Shown here in pieces: positions 1 through 8,714 of a stretch of DNA of 64,000 nt. Made by a program: the position numbers and the translations under genes. Source of the stretch: a virus; IMG/VR virus record IMGVR_UViG_3300021137_001014, positions 1 to 64,000 of that record; one strand, 5' to 3'. Numbering within the stretch: the first letter of the stretch is position 1; each line of letters begins with the position of its first letter. The notes beneath the pieces are model-generated. The model was not told the DNA's origin and ran no database searches. It worked only from the letters and a program-made list of their open reading frames with translations.

Positions 1-2892
1 TGATGTACCTGAAGAACCTGATGTACCTGATGTGCCGTCAACGCCATCAGTACCATTTGTTCCATCTTCACCACTTGTCCCAGAAGTACCTGATGTACCA
101 CTTGTTCCATCTTGTCCAGATGTTCCAGAAGTACCATCTTCGCCACTTGTTCCAGAGGTGCCTGATGTACCATCAATACCATCTGTTCCAGAAGTACCAT
201 CTTCACCACTTGTTCCAGAGGTGCCTGATGTACCTGAAGTACCATCTTCACCAGATGTACCATTTGTTCCATCCTCACCAGACGAACCTGATGTACCTGA
301 TGTGCCGTCAACGCCATCAGTACCACTTGTCCCAGAAGTACCTGATGTACCTGAAGAACCTGATGTACCTGATGTGCCGTCAACGCCATCAGTACCATTT
401 GTACCATCTTCACCGCTTGTTCCAGACGAACCTGATGTACCTGAGGAACCACTAATTGCAGAAATGCCATCAGCGCCATCAATACCAGTCGTACCACTTG
501 TGCCTGAAGTACCAGAAGAACCTGATATACCATCATGCCCTGATGTGCCATCCTCACCACTTGTACCTGAAGTACCTGAACTACCACTTAGTCCAGAAAT
601 ACCATCAGTACCATCAATACCAGATGTTCCGCTCGTACCTGAAGTTCCAGAAGCACCACTTGTTCCTGATGTACCATCTTCACCACTTGTTCCTGATGTT
701 GCACTAATACCTGAAATACCATTAACACCATCGATACCTGAAGTTCCAGAAGTACCACTTGTGCCGCTTGAACCTGAAGTTCCAGAAGTACCATCTTCGC
801 CACTTGTTCCTGATGTTCCACTTGTTCCTGATGTTCCACTAAGTCCAGAAATGCCGTCAATACCATTTAATCCATTCAAACCAGATGAACCTGAAGAGCC
901 TGATGTACCTGATGTGCCGTCAACGCCATCAGTACCATTTGTACCATCAATACCAGATGTACCTGTACTACCACTTGTTCCTGAGGTGCCATCTTGACCT
1001 GAAGTACCATTTGTTCCATCTTCACCTGATGTGCCAGAAGAACCAGATGTACCCTGGCTACCACTGGTTCCTGATGTACCTGAACTTGCAGCTAAACCAG
1101 AGGTTCCTGATATACCATTAGTTCCTGATGTACCAGATGTACCTGAAGAACCATTTGTACCATTCGTTCCTGATGTACCAGATGTATTGCTTGATCCTGA
1201 TGTACCAGCAGTTGTGCTCGTACCAGATGTGCCTGAAGTACCGCTTGTTCCAGCAGTACCATTTGTTCCTGAAGTATTACTTAAACCGCTTGTACCAGCT
1301 GTTCCATTTGTTCCGCTTGTTCCTGATGAACCTGAAGAACCTGAAGAACCTGATGTACCTGAACTACCATTTGTACCAGATGTTCCGTTTGTTCCTGAAC
1401 TACCATTTGTACCTGATGTTCCGTTTGTTCCTGAACTACCATTTGTACCTGATGTTCCGTTTGTTCCTGAACTACCATTTGTACCTGAAGTACCATTCGT
1501 GCCAGATGTTCCACTAACACCTGATATACCATTTGTTCCATCTTCACCTGATGTGCCAGAAGAACCACTTAAACCAGATGCACCATCAGCACCATCAATA
1601 CCTGATGTTCCACTTGTTCCTGAGGTTCCAGAAGAACCTGAAGTACCATCTTGACCAGATGTACCAGATGTTCCTGAAGTACCACCTGTTCCTGATGTTG
1701 AATTATATGGGGCTAAAGAATATGCAAAATATACATCTGTACCAGAACTAAATGTTCCATTTTGAGCAATTATATTACCATTAAGGGAATAACCTGCTCC
1801 GTAATTATCGGATGTTAAAAGATATGTTATAAAATTGCTTACATTATTTTTATCAACTAATGTTATAATAACATTTTGATTTGAATCTAATAATGTGTGT
1901 ACTGTATCAATCCAATCGTTGGCATTTCCGTTAACAGCATCATAAGATACTGTTGTAGAGATTGAACTACCTGCTATTGAATAATTAAAATGTGTTGGAT
2001 TTGCGGTTCCGTCATAATTCCATATTAATGCTGAACCAAAATTACTAACACCAGATGTACCTGATTGTCCAGATGTGCCTGATGTTCCTGATTGAAATGG
2101 TGAAACCCATTGTGAGCTATTACCATCATTTATAAAAACATATTCGTTACCTGTTGTAAGATCATACCATCTATCACCATTATGAGCTGGCGAAGGTGCT
2201 GGAGGAGCTTGTATAAAATATCTTAAACCAGAACCACCATTACCAACTGTGATAACACTGATATCATAATTTTGTGTGTCAACAAAATTACCATTCGTTA
2301 CAACTGGTGTAAGAGTATTTGTACTATAAGCAGAACGTGAAACTGTACCACCTGTAAATTGATATATACCGAAATTTCCAGGATTATTAGTGTCAGTTAC
2401 TTGAATTAAACCAGAACTTGTATTATTTGAAATATTTTGAAAAAATGATTCCCAATCAGCAGATGTGGAATCATAATTATTAATTTTTAATCTTTCTAAA
2501 GAGGCAAAATCGGTTTGTGCTAAATTCGATGCAATATAAAACGAACCTGGATTGTAAGCTGGTGGTACGGTAGTTAAATCAAGTTGCCATCTACCTGTGA
2601 GAGGCGATCTACCAATAGATGTACCACCACCACCACCAATTAATTTCCAAAGTAATACCGTGTTACCGTTAACAACTCCAGAAATAGAAAATCCACCAGT
2701 ATATGCAGTTTGATCGTGATCGATCAAACATACATATAATGATGTAATATGTGTTGATGAATCTGTATGATATACAAATTCACCTTGTAAATAACTCTGT
2801 TGAACCCATTCTGTAATGTGCAAAAAGGTAAAGTTACCATCTGCCTCATGTGCTGTAAGGGGTCTATTTAAATTCTGTCGTAATATTAACAT
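1..2892 (-). CDS. Collagen-like tail fibre protein (3' end outside window)
   Basis: The frame opens at ATG 2890-2892 (start [10 protein letters not shown]) and stays open to position 1, so at least 964 residues are present and the C-terminus is missing. Residues 1 to about 267 are a non-repetitive, probably globular N-terminal region. A short Gly-X-Y stretch (about 2049-2090) and a second globular segment (about 1700-2045) follow. From about 1697 to position 1 almost every third residue is Gly, in triplets such as GTS, GSS, GTD and GQD, giving roughly 185 triplets. There is almost no proline, so any triple helix would be of the bacterial or phage type. A few Gly positions are replaced, for example by Ala near 450, 715 and 1089 and by Asn near 1173. 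A host-contacting fibre is the likely role by analogy with other phage collagen-like proteins. The exact attachment point on the virion is unknown. Confidence 0.85.
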   Translation of the reverse strand, partial: MLILRQNLNRPLTAHEADGNFTFLHITEWVQQSYLQGEFVYHTDSSTHITSLYVCLIDHDQTAYTGGFSISGVVNGNTVLLWKLIGGGGGTSIGRSPLTGRWQLDLTTVPPAYNPGSFYIASNLAQTDFASLERLKINNYDSTSADWESFFQNISNNTSSGLIQVTDTNNPGNFGIYQFTGGTVSRSAYSTNTLTPVVTNGNFVDTQNYDISVITVGNGGSGLRYFIQAPPAPSPAHNGDRWYDLTTGNEYVFINDGNSSQWVSPFQSGTSGTSGQSGTSGVSNFGSALIWNYDGTANPTHFNYSIAGSSISTTVSYDAVNGNANDWIDTVHTLLDSNQNVIITLVDKNNVSNFITYLLTSDNYGAGYSLNGNIIAQNGTFSSGTDVYFAYSLAPYNSTSGTGGTSGTSGTSGQDGTSGSSGTSGTSGTSGIDGADGASGLSGSSGTSGEDGTNGISGVSGTSGTNGTSGTNGSSGTNGTSGTNGSSGTNGTSGTNGSSGTNGTSGTNGSSGTSGSSGSSGSSGTSGTNGTAGTSGLSNTSGTNGTAGTSGTSGTSGTSTTAGTSGSSNTSGTSGTNGTNGSSGTSGTSGTNGISGTSGLAASSGTSGTSGSQGTSGSSGTSGEDGTNGTSGQDGTSGTSGSTGTSGIDGTNGTDGVDGTSGTSGSSGSSGLNGLNGIDGISGLSGTSGTSGTSGTSGEDGTSGTSGSSGTSGTSGTSGIDGVNGISGISATSGTSGEDGTSGTSGASGTSGTSGTSGIDGTDGISGLSGSSGTSGTSGEDGTSGHDGISGSSGTSGTSGTTGIDGADGISAISGSSGTSGSSGTSGEDGTNGTDGVDGTSGTSGSSGTSGTSGTSGTDGVDGTSGTSGSSGEDGTNGTSGEDGTSGTSGTSGTSGEDGTSGTDGIDGTSGTSGTSGEDGTSGTSGQDGTSGTSGTSGTSGEDGTNGTDGVDGTSGTSGSSGTS
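1361..1489 (-). repeat. 36-bp tandem repeat inside collagen-like gene
   Basis: A 36-bp unit starting gaactaccatttgtacc begins at 1361, 1397, 1433 and, degenerating, 1469. It encodes four Gly-X-Y triplets per unit. The near identity at the DNA level, compared with the more diverged triplets around it, points to recent tandem duplication. Confidence 0.85.
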
Positions 2893-2893
2893 C

Positions 2894-2930
2894 TATCAGT
2901 AGCTTTTTTTTCATATAATACTTACTGATA
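2894..2930 (-). promoter_or_regulatory. Inverted repeat in leader of the fibre gene
   Basis: tatcagta (2894-2901) and tactgata (2923-2930) are exact inverted repeats of each other and end one base before the fibre start codon. A hairpin here would hold the translation start in or next to a stem. On the minus strand the sequence aactatttat just upstream resembles the AT-rich motif seen before other genes of this phage. A regulatory role is inferred. Confidence 0.35.
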
Positions 2931-2935
2931 AATAG

Positions 2936-2958
2936 TTAAAAATTGGGTAACCGTACCC
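2936..2958 (-). terminator. Weak intrinsic terminator after clpP
   Basis: On the minus strand GGGTA-CGGT-TACCC (2945-2958) is a short GC hairpin followed by AATTTTT. It lies 11 bp after the clpP stop codon. The stem is only 5 bp, so termination may be partial. Confidence 0.5.
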
Positions 2959-2969
2959 TAAGACCTAAC

Positions 2970-3635
2970 TTATTTTTTCCTATTTCCCATTACATCGTCA
3001 ATCATACCATATTTTTTCGCTTCAGCGGCTGTCATCCAGTAATCTCTATCACTGTCAGCATAAACTTTTTCATAAGATTGTCCTGAATGAGTAGAAATTA
3101 TGTCATATAATTCTTTTTTTAATTTGACAATTTCACGTGCTGTAATTTCGATATCTGATGCTTGACCATCTGCACCACCGAGTGGTTGGTGAATCATAAT
3201 TCTTGAATGTGGTAATGCAAATCTTTTATTTTTTTCACCAGCACATAGTAAAACTGCTGCCATGGAGGCTGCTAAACCTGTACAAATAGTTGATACATCT
3301 GGTTTTATATATTGCATTGTGTCATAAATACCCATTCCAGCGTAAACTCCACCACCTGGAGAATTAATATAGATTTGAATATCTGCTGTGGGGTCTGTTG
3401 ATTCAAGGAATAAAAGTTGAGCTTGGATAATATTTGATACTTGATCATTTATTCCTGTACCCATAAAAATGAGTCTTTCCATCATTAAACGTGAAAAAAC
3501 ATCCATTTGGGTTACATTCAATTGCCTTTCCTCAATAATATACGGTGTAATTGAGCTTTCAAAGTTGTGTAGTGTTAAACTACTGATACCCTGTCCTTTT
3601 ACAGCGTATTTTCTAAATTCTTGTCCTAAGGTCAT
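2970..3635 (-). CDS. clpP: ClpP-type serine protease
   Basis: The 221-residue product matches ClpP over its length. The catalytic Ser124 is in GLAASMAA, His149 in MIHQPLGG and Asp198 in DSDRDYW, in the normal order and spacing. INSPGGGVYAG supplies the oxyanion region. ClpP forms a double-heptamer degradation chamber that works with an AAA+ unfoldase. No Clp ATPase gene is in this window, so it may use the host's, or act as a virion prohead-type protease; the full-length ClpP layout favours the first. It stands alone between a terminator and a 432-bp gene-free region. An N-terminal extension of about 25 residues precedes the usual ClpP start of the fold. Confidence 0.93.
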   Translation of the reverse strand: MTLGQEFRKYAVKGQGISSLTLHNFESSITPYIIEERQLNVTQMDVFSRLMMERLIFMGTGINDQVSNIIQAQLLFLESTDPTADIQIYINSPGGGVYAGMGIYDTMQYIKPDVSTICTGLAASMAAVLLCAGEKNKRFALPHSRIMIHQPLGGADGQASDIEITAREIVKLKKELYDIISTHSGQSYEKVYADSDRDYWMTAAEAKKYGMIDDVMGNRKK

Positions 3636-3743
3636 AATTTTAATAGATAGTTTTTACGTTAAATTTATTTTAGTAATACAATATTAAGAAATATTTTTGA
3701 TAATAAACATACTTAACCAGTATTATTTTGATAAAATGTGGAT

Positions 3744-3782
3744 AAAAAAAACTGACCGTTATATTGCATAACAGTCAGTTTA
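3744..3782 (-). terminator. Strong intrinsic terminator
   Basis: aaactgac and gtcagttt pair around a loop, extended by cgttat/ataaca with one mismatch. On the minus strand the stem is followed by a run of eight T (3743-3750). It would end transcripts that come from the Ro-like gene through the gene-free region. Confidence 0.85.
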
Positions 3783-3855
3783 AAAGGATAAAATAAAACT
3801 GAAAGGTTGTTTTTCTTATGTCAAAAGATAAAAGAATTGCTGAAGCCTTTCACAA

Positions 3856-4064
3856 ATAAACGTTTCTCGGAATAGTTGATTTTTTGAATAGTGAATATCT
3901 AAACTATAGAACTTTTGAATAGTATTATCTAAACTATAATGATTTTTTTGTCCTTTATACTAACAATTAAGTTAGCAATTTTAAGGTGAAGAAACATCAT
4001 CAAAAACTCCTATCGCCATGATAATTGTATAGTTAATCTTGCCGAATCTATTCCCAACGTTTAT
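3856..4064 (-). ncRNA. Candidate structured RNA downstream of the Ro-like gene
   Basis: The stretch 3636-4067 has no convincing gene. Its two ends are complementary over two consecutive blocks: ATAAACGTT (minus strand, 4064-4056) with the complement at 3856-3864, and GGAATAG (4054-4048) with the complement at 3869-3875, separated by a small asymmetric bulge. This would close a domain of about 209 nt with a bulged terminal stem. Inside it are a ctaac/gttag hairpin (3960-3975) and two near-repeats. A strong terminator follows at 3744-3782. A bulged terminal stem formed by the two ends is the layout of Y RNAs, which bind Ro proteins, and the Ro-like gene ends 3 bp before this domain. The complementarity is seen; function and Y-RNA identity are inference. 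Confidence 0.45.
3881..3938 (-). repeat. Two direct repeats in the gene-free region
   Basis: tttttgaatagtgaatatct plus aaactata (3881-3908) and cttttgaatagtattatct plus aaactata (3912-3938) are near-identical with a 31-bp offset. A shorter third copy of gaatagt lies at 3870-3876. The gaatag element is also one arm of the long-range pairing, so alternative pairings are possible. Confidence 0.6.
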
Positions 4065-4067
4065 ATC

Positions 4068-5465
4068 TTAGACTGTTACTGGTTCGTATCTTTCGCTATA
4101 TACGGTTTTATTCATAATAGCTACTGGTGTCATATCTTCACCAGATAACAGTGATTTTAAAATTGCAGGTGAAAATCCGCTCACCAATGCGGTACCATTA
4201 TCGGTAATTTGTACTGGAAAGTTACCAGAATGTCTGCTTTGAATATTCCAAAATATAATTTTTGGCATTTCATATCCAGCTTGTGAATATCTGTGCTTAA
4301 TCATATCAAGGGCTGTTTTACGACATGCATAGTTAAATTCCATATCAGACATAATCAAAATAGCTGTTGGCATTTCTGATTGTGGTAAATTATTAGTTTG
4401 AGCCTTATTCAAAATCAAACTAAATGTAGCTTCAAGGTTAGTTGAACCTCCCCATTCAGCACATTCCAATTGACGGAATCTATCTGATAAATTACCAGTA
4501 AGATATTGCAATTTTGGATGATCACTAAAAGTTAAGAAAGCATTTTTAAAGATACCTTCGTTTCTTTCAGAAATGTATAGACCAAGTGATATACAAACAT
4601 CCATACATGTTAAATTTGGATTACCACCAGCAGATATTGACATTGAACCAGATACGTCACATACTGGCAATAAACGTTCATTGTTATTTTCTAACCAATT
4701 AGGTAGCGCTTCCCATTGCTTTACAGCTAAGGTTTTATCACCCATTCTTAATGTTTTAACAACATCGTATGGATATACCGCACCAGCGTTTATCTTTGTA
4801 TCACCATTTTTGTACATGTCAAATCTTGTGCTATCGTTTTTAGCGAAAGCTTTAGAATAACGTGCCATAGCTAATGATGGTACATGTTCGTATGTAATAT
4901 TAGTCCAACCCTTAGAACACATAAGTTGCTCAACAACTTTTGTATTTGTAACCAACAATTTACGATATTGTTTTGGTGAAAGCTTCATAAAACGTTCCAA
5001 AGCAATAGCTTCTTTACCTTTACGTGGCATCCACTTAGCGCAAAGACCATCACCGTTGTTTAATGCGGTTTGGATCAATTCTTTTGCTTGAGTGTCAAGC
5101 TTTGTACCAAACAATACAAGTAAGTCATCCCAACGACCATAAAACGGAACTAACTCAAGGTTTTTAGCCAAGGTAGATGTTTTATTTTCTGCAAGATATG
5201 ACATAATATCTTTAAAGATTTGTCTTTCACCAGCGCCTTGACGAGCATCACGCACCCAAAACAAAATTTTCATTGCTGTTAATGGATTTTCTACAAAAGC
5301 TTTAGAAAAATTTGCAATTAAGAGATTTTTATCTTGACCTCTCATAGCACCAATAGTGAAGAATAAATCAACACATGAATTAAGTGTAGAACTGTTTGTA
5401 ACCATACCATTTTCAGTACGGTTGTCTCTTGTACGCATAGCGTTTAATAATTGTGATTGTGACAT
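4068..5465 (-). CDS. Ro60/TROVE-like protein with C-terminal vWA domain
   Basis: Starting at ATG 5463-5465 (MSQSQLLNAM), the 465-residue product has an N-terminal helical region with FWVRDARQGAGER, a signature of TROVE/DUF2828-type proteins, and a C-terminal von Willebrand A domain. The vWA MIDAS motif DVSGSMS is intact, with later T (GGSTN) and D (IMSDMEF) positions. Ro60 proteins bind misfolded small RNAs and Y RNAs on a helical-repeat ring, and bacterial homologues act in RNA processing with exonucleases. A longer frame to 5486 would need a TTG start and is less likely. The gene is followed by a 432-bp gene-free stretch with strong folding potential. Assignment to Ro60 proper rather than the related DUF2828 group is uncertain. 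Confidence 0.75.
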   Translation of the reverse strand: MSQSQLLNAMRTRDNRTENGMVTNSSTLNSCVDLFFTIGAMRGQDKNLLIANFSKAFVENPLTAMKILFWVRDARQGAGERQIFKDIMSYLAENKTSTLAKNLELVPFYGRWDDLLVLFGTKLDTQAKELIQTALNNGDGLCAKWMPRKGKEAIALERFMKLSPKQYRKLLVTNTKVVEQLMCSKGWTNITYEHVPSLAMARYSKAFAKNDSTRFDMYKNGDTKINAGAVYPYDVVKTLRMGDKTLAVKQWEALPNWLENNNERLLPVCDVSGSMSISAGGNPNLTCMDVCISLGLYISERNEGIFKNAFLTFSDHPKLQYLTGNLSDRFRQLECAEWGGSTNLEATFSLILNKAQTNNLPQSEMPTAILIMSDMEFNYACRKTALDMIKHRYSQAGYEMPKIIFWNIQSRHSGNFPVQITDNGTALVSGFSPAILKSLLSGEDMTPVAIMNKTVYSERYEPVTV

Positions 5466-5544
5466 AAGAAATAAATTATTTAACAAAAGTAATAAACTTT
5501 TTCTCTAAAACCAAATTTTTTGATAAAAAAAGTTAAATATTTTT

Positions 5545-5895
5545 TTATTTAATATCTTTATTACTTTTAATAGCCTCAACCGCTTTATCCGTAGGTGCAT
5601 AAACACAATCACCACTTTCATCCATTCCAACAATATCAATAAGTCCTTTATCGTATAGAGAGTTTATAGTAGCCAAAATTACATCATGGGTTGTACGATT
5701 TATAACTTCCTCTAATTGTTCTTTATCAACTGTTGGTTCACCAAGTTGTTTCATATTTTCTTCACAAAAAACAAATAAATGTTTTTCAAAAATATCTTTT
5801 TCCATCATTGGGTTTATATTTGGAATGAAAAATCCATCATTATCCAATTCCTGGATTAGATTTTTTGCGTAGATGATTATATCAATATTTTGCAT
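5545..5895 (-). CDS. Small protein of unknown function
   Basis: Not recognised. The ATG at 5893-5895 (MQNIDIII) gives 116 residues; the frame extends to 5913 only with a TTG start. The protein is acidic. Its C-terminal part (VILATINSLYDKGLIDIVG, then a short beta-like stretch) reads like a winged-helix unit, but this is only a visual impression. TTTATAAATAG lies about 30 bp upstream on the same strand. Confidence 0.6.
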   Translation of the reverse strand: MQNIDIIIYAKNLIQELDNDGFFIPNINPMMEKDIFEKHLFVFCEENMKQLGEPTVDKEQLEEVINRTTHDVILATINSLYDKGLIDIVGMDESGDCVYAPTDKAVEAIKSNKDIK

Positions 5896-5929
5896 ATTAT
5901 AATTTTTAAACAATAGTATTAAAAACTAT

Positions 5930-6274
5930 TTATAAAGTCAAATTTTTGCTTGAAAAAACTGTGTTGATGTCTTGAATAAAACTATTTTCCCAGGATTCTT
6001 TTCTTTTATGATACTCGATAAAATCCTTTTTATTCTTTGCACTCAATTCAAATTTACTTATAGGATTATCCTCGAAAACTCTATTATTCATCAAAATCAA
6101 AGAACCAATTTCACATTCGGAAGAATTCTTTCCCAAATCAACACTCAGATAGTGATGATCTTGATCTGGTGAAAAATAATATACTTTTAACTTATGTGAA
6201 TTTTTATCATATGATGCATAATTGTATAGAAATAACCCCTCATACTTTTTTAGTTTTGTTATAAAGTCCTTCAT
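5930..6274 (-). CDS. Small protein of unknown function
   Basis: Not recognised. Start chosen at ATG 6272-6274 (MKDFITKLKK, 114 residues) because the longer frame to 6292 begins with TTG and an A-rich leader (aaaaag) precedes this ATG. The sequence is lysine- and aspartate-rich, with a central beta-rich stretch (KVYYFSP, HYLSVDLG) and no membrane segment. It lies between another unknown gene and a divergent plus-strand gene. Confidence 0.6.
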   Translation of the reverse strand: MKDFITKLKKYEGLFLYNYASYDKNSHKLKVYYFSPDQDHHYLSVDLGKNSSECEIGSLILMNNRVFEDNPISKFELSAKNKKDFIEYHKRKESWENSFIQDINTVFSSKNLTL

Positions 6275-6323
6275 CTTTTTAAGTTTTATCAACTATTTAT
6301 TCATAAGCACAAGAATAAAAGAC

Positions 6324-6336
6324 TTTATATAAATAC
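6324..6336 (+). promoter_or_regulatory. Promoter-like TTTATATAAATAC element
   Basis: This sequence lies 7 bp before the start at 6344, one of only two plus-strand genes. TATAAATAC matches the T4 late-promoter core. Similar TTTATATAAA elements sit before several minus-strand genes. If it is a -10 element, the transcript would begin at or within a few bases of the ATG. Confidence 0.35.
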
Positions 6337-6343
6337 TTGAGTT

Positions 6344-6700
6344 ATGAAAGAAAAATTGACAGTAAATAAAAGCGACATAAATAAGTTGATCGAAAATGAA
6401 ATAAACCATTATAGACCAAAATTAGAAGATATGGCTGGTGGACTCGGTGCAGATGAGGATCGTGTAATAGATTACTCTCAAAAACCAGAGGGGTCTGGTG
6501 AAAAAACTAAATTCGAGTTAAAAGAACCTATTCCTGAATTACTTGAGTATTTAAGCAAGCTCGAAGAAGCAAGAGGTATTTTAAGTAAGGTTGCGGCTAA
6601 ACACGCTGAAGACGAGGTGAAAAAAAGAATTTATCACCACTACAAAAAAAATCAAGATACGTGTTTAGAAATGATTAAAGAGTTTAATATAGTACACTAA
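6344..6700 (+). CDS. Small plus-strand protein of unknown function
   Basis: Not recognised. It has 118 residues and is hydrophilic, with a probable coiled or helical C-terminal half ([20 protein letters not shown] and on). The N-terminus ([20 protein letters not shown]) resembles the helical starts of other small proteins in this genome. It is one of two genes on the plus strand. Its stop overlaps the stop of the convergent dnaJ-like gene by 4 bp, leaving no room for a terminator between them. Confidence 0.6.
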   Translation: MKEKLTVNKSDINKLIENEINHYRPKLEDMAGGLGADEDRVIDYSQKPEGSGEKTKFELKEPIPELLEYLSKLEEARGILSKVAAKHAEDEVKKRIYHHYKKNQDTCLEMIKEFNIVH

Positions 6701-7659
6701 CTCTTAAAATTATCTTCTTTAGATAATTTATTCAATAATTCAATTTCTTTATCGTTTACACCTATTGGCATTGTTGGTATAATTTCAACAAATAGATCTC
6801 CTTTTCCAGACATAGATTTCAAACCTCTTCCTGGAATTCTATATTTTTGTTTCAACTCACCATTTGATTTATATTTCATTTTAATATCACCATCAAAATG
6901 ATTTATGATTGTATCACTACCAATTATAAAATTGACAAGTGGTACCTTTTTTTGATATAATAAATCTTGGCCAACAATTTTAAAATTAGGATCGTCAGTA
7001 ACTTTCAATATAACAATTAAATCGTTATAGCTACCATTTTCTAATTGGTTACCTTTACCTTTCAAAAATATTTGATCTATGGTTAAGTTAAAATCAATGC
7101 TTTTCTTTTCACTGACATAATCTACAGTATATCCTTTACCAAAACAAGAACCACACATTTCAGCATAATCTGTATTACCATCTTCATCATTGATGTGTGT
7201 TTTTACAAATCCAACACCATTACATTTCGGACATTTTTTTCTACCACCATTGGTTAATATTAATCTCTCATAATTTAATGTTGAAGTTTTGTTCAAATAC
7301 AGATCTTTTAAAGAACACGTATAATATATTTTTTGTGCTGGTTGTCTATTAGAAAAACCGAAAAGATCGTTTATATCAAATCCACCCATATTGGCACCAG
7401 AAAATGGGTTTGAGCCTCTAAAACCGCCCATAAATGGATTACCTTGTTGTGATTGTGGATTATCATATTTTTGTCTTTTTTGATCGTCTGATAATACCTC
7501 ATAGGCCTCTGCAACTGCTTTAAATTTTTCCTCTGCGCCAGGTTCACTATTTCTATCTGGGTGATATTGCATAGAAAGCTTTCTATAAGCTTTTTTAATA
7601 TCATCTTTACTTGATTTTTTATCAACTCCAAGTATATTGTAATAATCTTTACGACTCAT
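6697..7659 (-). CDS. DnaJ/Hsp40-type co-chaperone with reduced zinc finger
   Basis: Residues 1-70 are a J domain with the essential HPD at 33-35 (QYHPDR). A Gly/Phe-rich linker (about 72-103) follows. A zinc region has only two CxxCxGxG units, CPKCNGVG at 143-150 and CGSCFGKG at 169-176, where classical DnaJ has four. The rest is a DnaJ-type C-terminal substrate-binding fold ([36 protein letters not shown]). At 320 residues it is shorter than a typical type I DnaJ of about 375. J proteins stimulate DnaK ATPase and deliver clients. No DnaK gene is visible here, so it probably works with host DnaK. Its start is directly adjacent to the start of a divergent plus-strand gene. Confidence 0.92.
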   Translation of the reverse strand: MSRKDYYNILGVDKKSSKDDIKKAYRKLSMQYHPDRNSEPGAEEKFKAVAEAYEVLSDDQKRQKYDNPQSQQGNPFMGGFRGSNPFSGANMGGFDINDLFGFSNRQPAQKIYYTCSLKDLYLNKTSTLNYERLILTNGGRKKCPKCNGVGFVKTHINDEDGNTDYAEMCGSCFGKGYTVDYVSEKKSIDFNLTIDQIFLKGKGNQLENGSYNDLIVILKVTDDPNFKIVGQDLLYQKKVPLVNFIIGSDTIINHFDGDIKMKYKSNGELKQKYRIPGRGLKSMSGKGDLFVEIIPTMPIGVNDKEIELLNKLSKEDNFKS

Positions 7660-8292
7660 ATGTATAAAATAATTTTATATAATAACGGTAACCGAAAAAA
7701 ATGTATGGGGTCATTTAGACTCTATACTGATGCTTTGAACAAATATAATAAGATTTTGGATCAAAACCAAGTTTTTTTTCCAAAACAGTATATGTGGAAT
7801 GGTGTTAAAACTGATTATGAATTAGTTTTAACTGCACCGAATACCAATAATAAAAAGATTGAACATTTTAGAAATGAATTTGGTGCTTTAGTACACATAG
7901 TTCCAAAAGGTGATTTTGTTATAAAAAAAATTCAACCATATCTTGTTGAAGAAGAAATTACGCATAAGAATTCGGATACAAAACATGATTTTAAGTCTTT
8001 TATCAAAAATTTTATATTGAAGGATAATACAACCAAAGTAATTACAACAATAAATAATAAATTGGTTATAGAATATTATGAGAATGATAATGTAGATCTT
8101 TTTATCCTTAAAAATAATTCAGATTCTATTAGATTAAATGACTTAACAAGTAACTTTGTTCAAAGTAATTCTTTAGGAAATTTTATGTTTTTCAATGAAC
8201 CAAGTAAAGATAATAAAATCAGATTATATGATAAGATTCAGGAACAACTTGGTCTGGACAGACATTATCTTATAAAGATATCAACAAGATAA
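7660..8292 (+). CDS. Plus-strand protein of unknown function
   Basis: Not recognised; 210 residues. The N-terminus ([20 protein letters not shown], then [12 protein letters not shown]) suggests a small alpha/beta domain. The remainder is lysine- and asparagine-rich and soluble. The ATG at 7660 directly abuts the start codon of the divergent dnaJ-like gene, so the two genes share no spacer and their control sequences must lie within each other's coding region. The stop at 8290-8292 abuts the stop of the next minus-strand gene. Confidence 0.65.
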   Translation: MYKIILYNNGNRKKCMGSFRLYTDALNKYNKILDQNQVFFPKQYMWNGVKTDYELVLTAPNTNNKKIEHFRNEFGALVHIVPKGDFVIKKIQPYLVEEEITHKNSDTKHDFKSFIKNFILKDNTTKVITTINNKLVIEYYENDNVDLFILKNNSDSIRLNDLTSNFVQSNSLGNFMFFNEPSKDNKIRLYDKIQEQLGLDRHYLIKISTR

Positions 8293-8520
8293 TTATTTTA
8301 TTTTAAAGATAAACTTAATATCCAACAAAAGTAATTCGAAAGATTTTCTTGATGTATATTTATCTAAAGCAAATGTGTTATTTATTTTTTTAAAACATTC
8401 TTGTTGTAGTTGTTCGTGTTCAACTGGCTCCAGATAATATGTTATTTCAATACCAGGTCTGTAAAAATTATTAACCTTTTTTATATTTTTAGCAACAAGA
8501 TATAAATCATCTAATCTCAT
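8293..8520 (-). CDS. Small protein of unknown function
   Basis: Not recognised. 75 residues starting at ATG 8518-8520 (MRLDDLYLVAKNIKKV). It contains a possible beta stretch (GIEITYYLEPVEH) and a basic C-terminus. It overlaps the upstream gene by 4 bp, indicating translational coupling. Confidence 0.55.
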   Translation of the reverse strand: MRLDDLYLVAKNIKKVNNFYRPGIEITYYLEPVEHEQLQQECFKKINNTFALDKYTSRKSFELLLLDIKFIFKIK

Positions 8521-8714
8521 AATACACTGAATAATTTTTTGAAGAATCTTTTTATCTTATTATCTTTTTTTATTTGTGTATACACTTTAGCCATTTCAGA
8601 GTTATAATTAGTGTTTATTTCTGATGCTAATTTTTTTCTTAACATAACGTCTTGGTATTTGTCTTTTGCAATTTCATTTTCAAAAGCACGTTTTTCATAC
8701 TCATTTGAGGTCAT
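8517..8714 (-). CDS. Small basic protein of unknown function
   Basis: Not recognised. 65 residues, rich in Lys and Glu, probably one long helix (YEKRAFENEIAKDKYQDVML) with a basic C-terminal tail ending FKKLFSVL. It overlaps both neighbours, by 14 bp upstream and 4 bp downstream, which places it in the same operon as the methyltransferase-like gene. Confidence 0.5.
   Translation of the reverse strand: MTSNEYEKRAFENEIAKDKYQDVMLRKKLASEINTNYNSEMAKVYTQIKKDNKIKRFFKKLFSVL

Noticed and set aside
32-1654. Long proline-rich open frames on the plus strand (PSxPxVP repeats)
   Set aside because: They are the antisense of the Gly-X-Y codons; triplet periodicity keeps all frames open. The minus-strand frame is continuous with a normal N-terminal domain and start codon.
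1-1697. CRISPR-like or satellite repeat array
   Set aside because: The repeats are codon-periodic and keep one protein frame; there are no regular unique spacers.
3818-3859. Small plus-strand frame MSKDKRIAEAFHK
   Set aside because: 13 codons, no convincing upstream signal, and overlaps one arm of the proposed RNA stem.
3980-4018. Small minus-strand frame MAIGVFDDVSSP in the gene-free region
   Set aside because: Only 12 codons. It shares about 15 nt with the start of the gene at 38350-39249, but matches of this length are expected by chance in 64 kb of AT-rich DNA.
5466-5486. Upstream TTG start for the Ro-like gene
   Set aside because: An ATG with a good AT-rich leader lies seven codons downstream. 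The same reasoning moved the starts of the genes beginning at 5895, 6274, 9647, 17831, 20479, 23000, 44590 and 59029.
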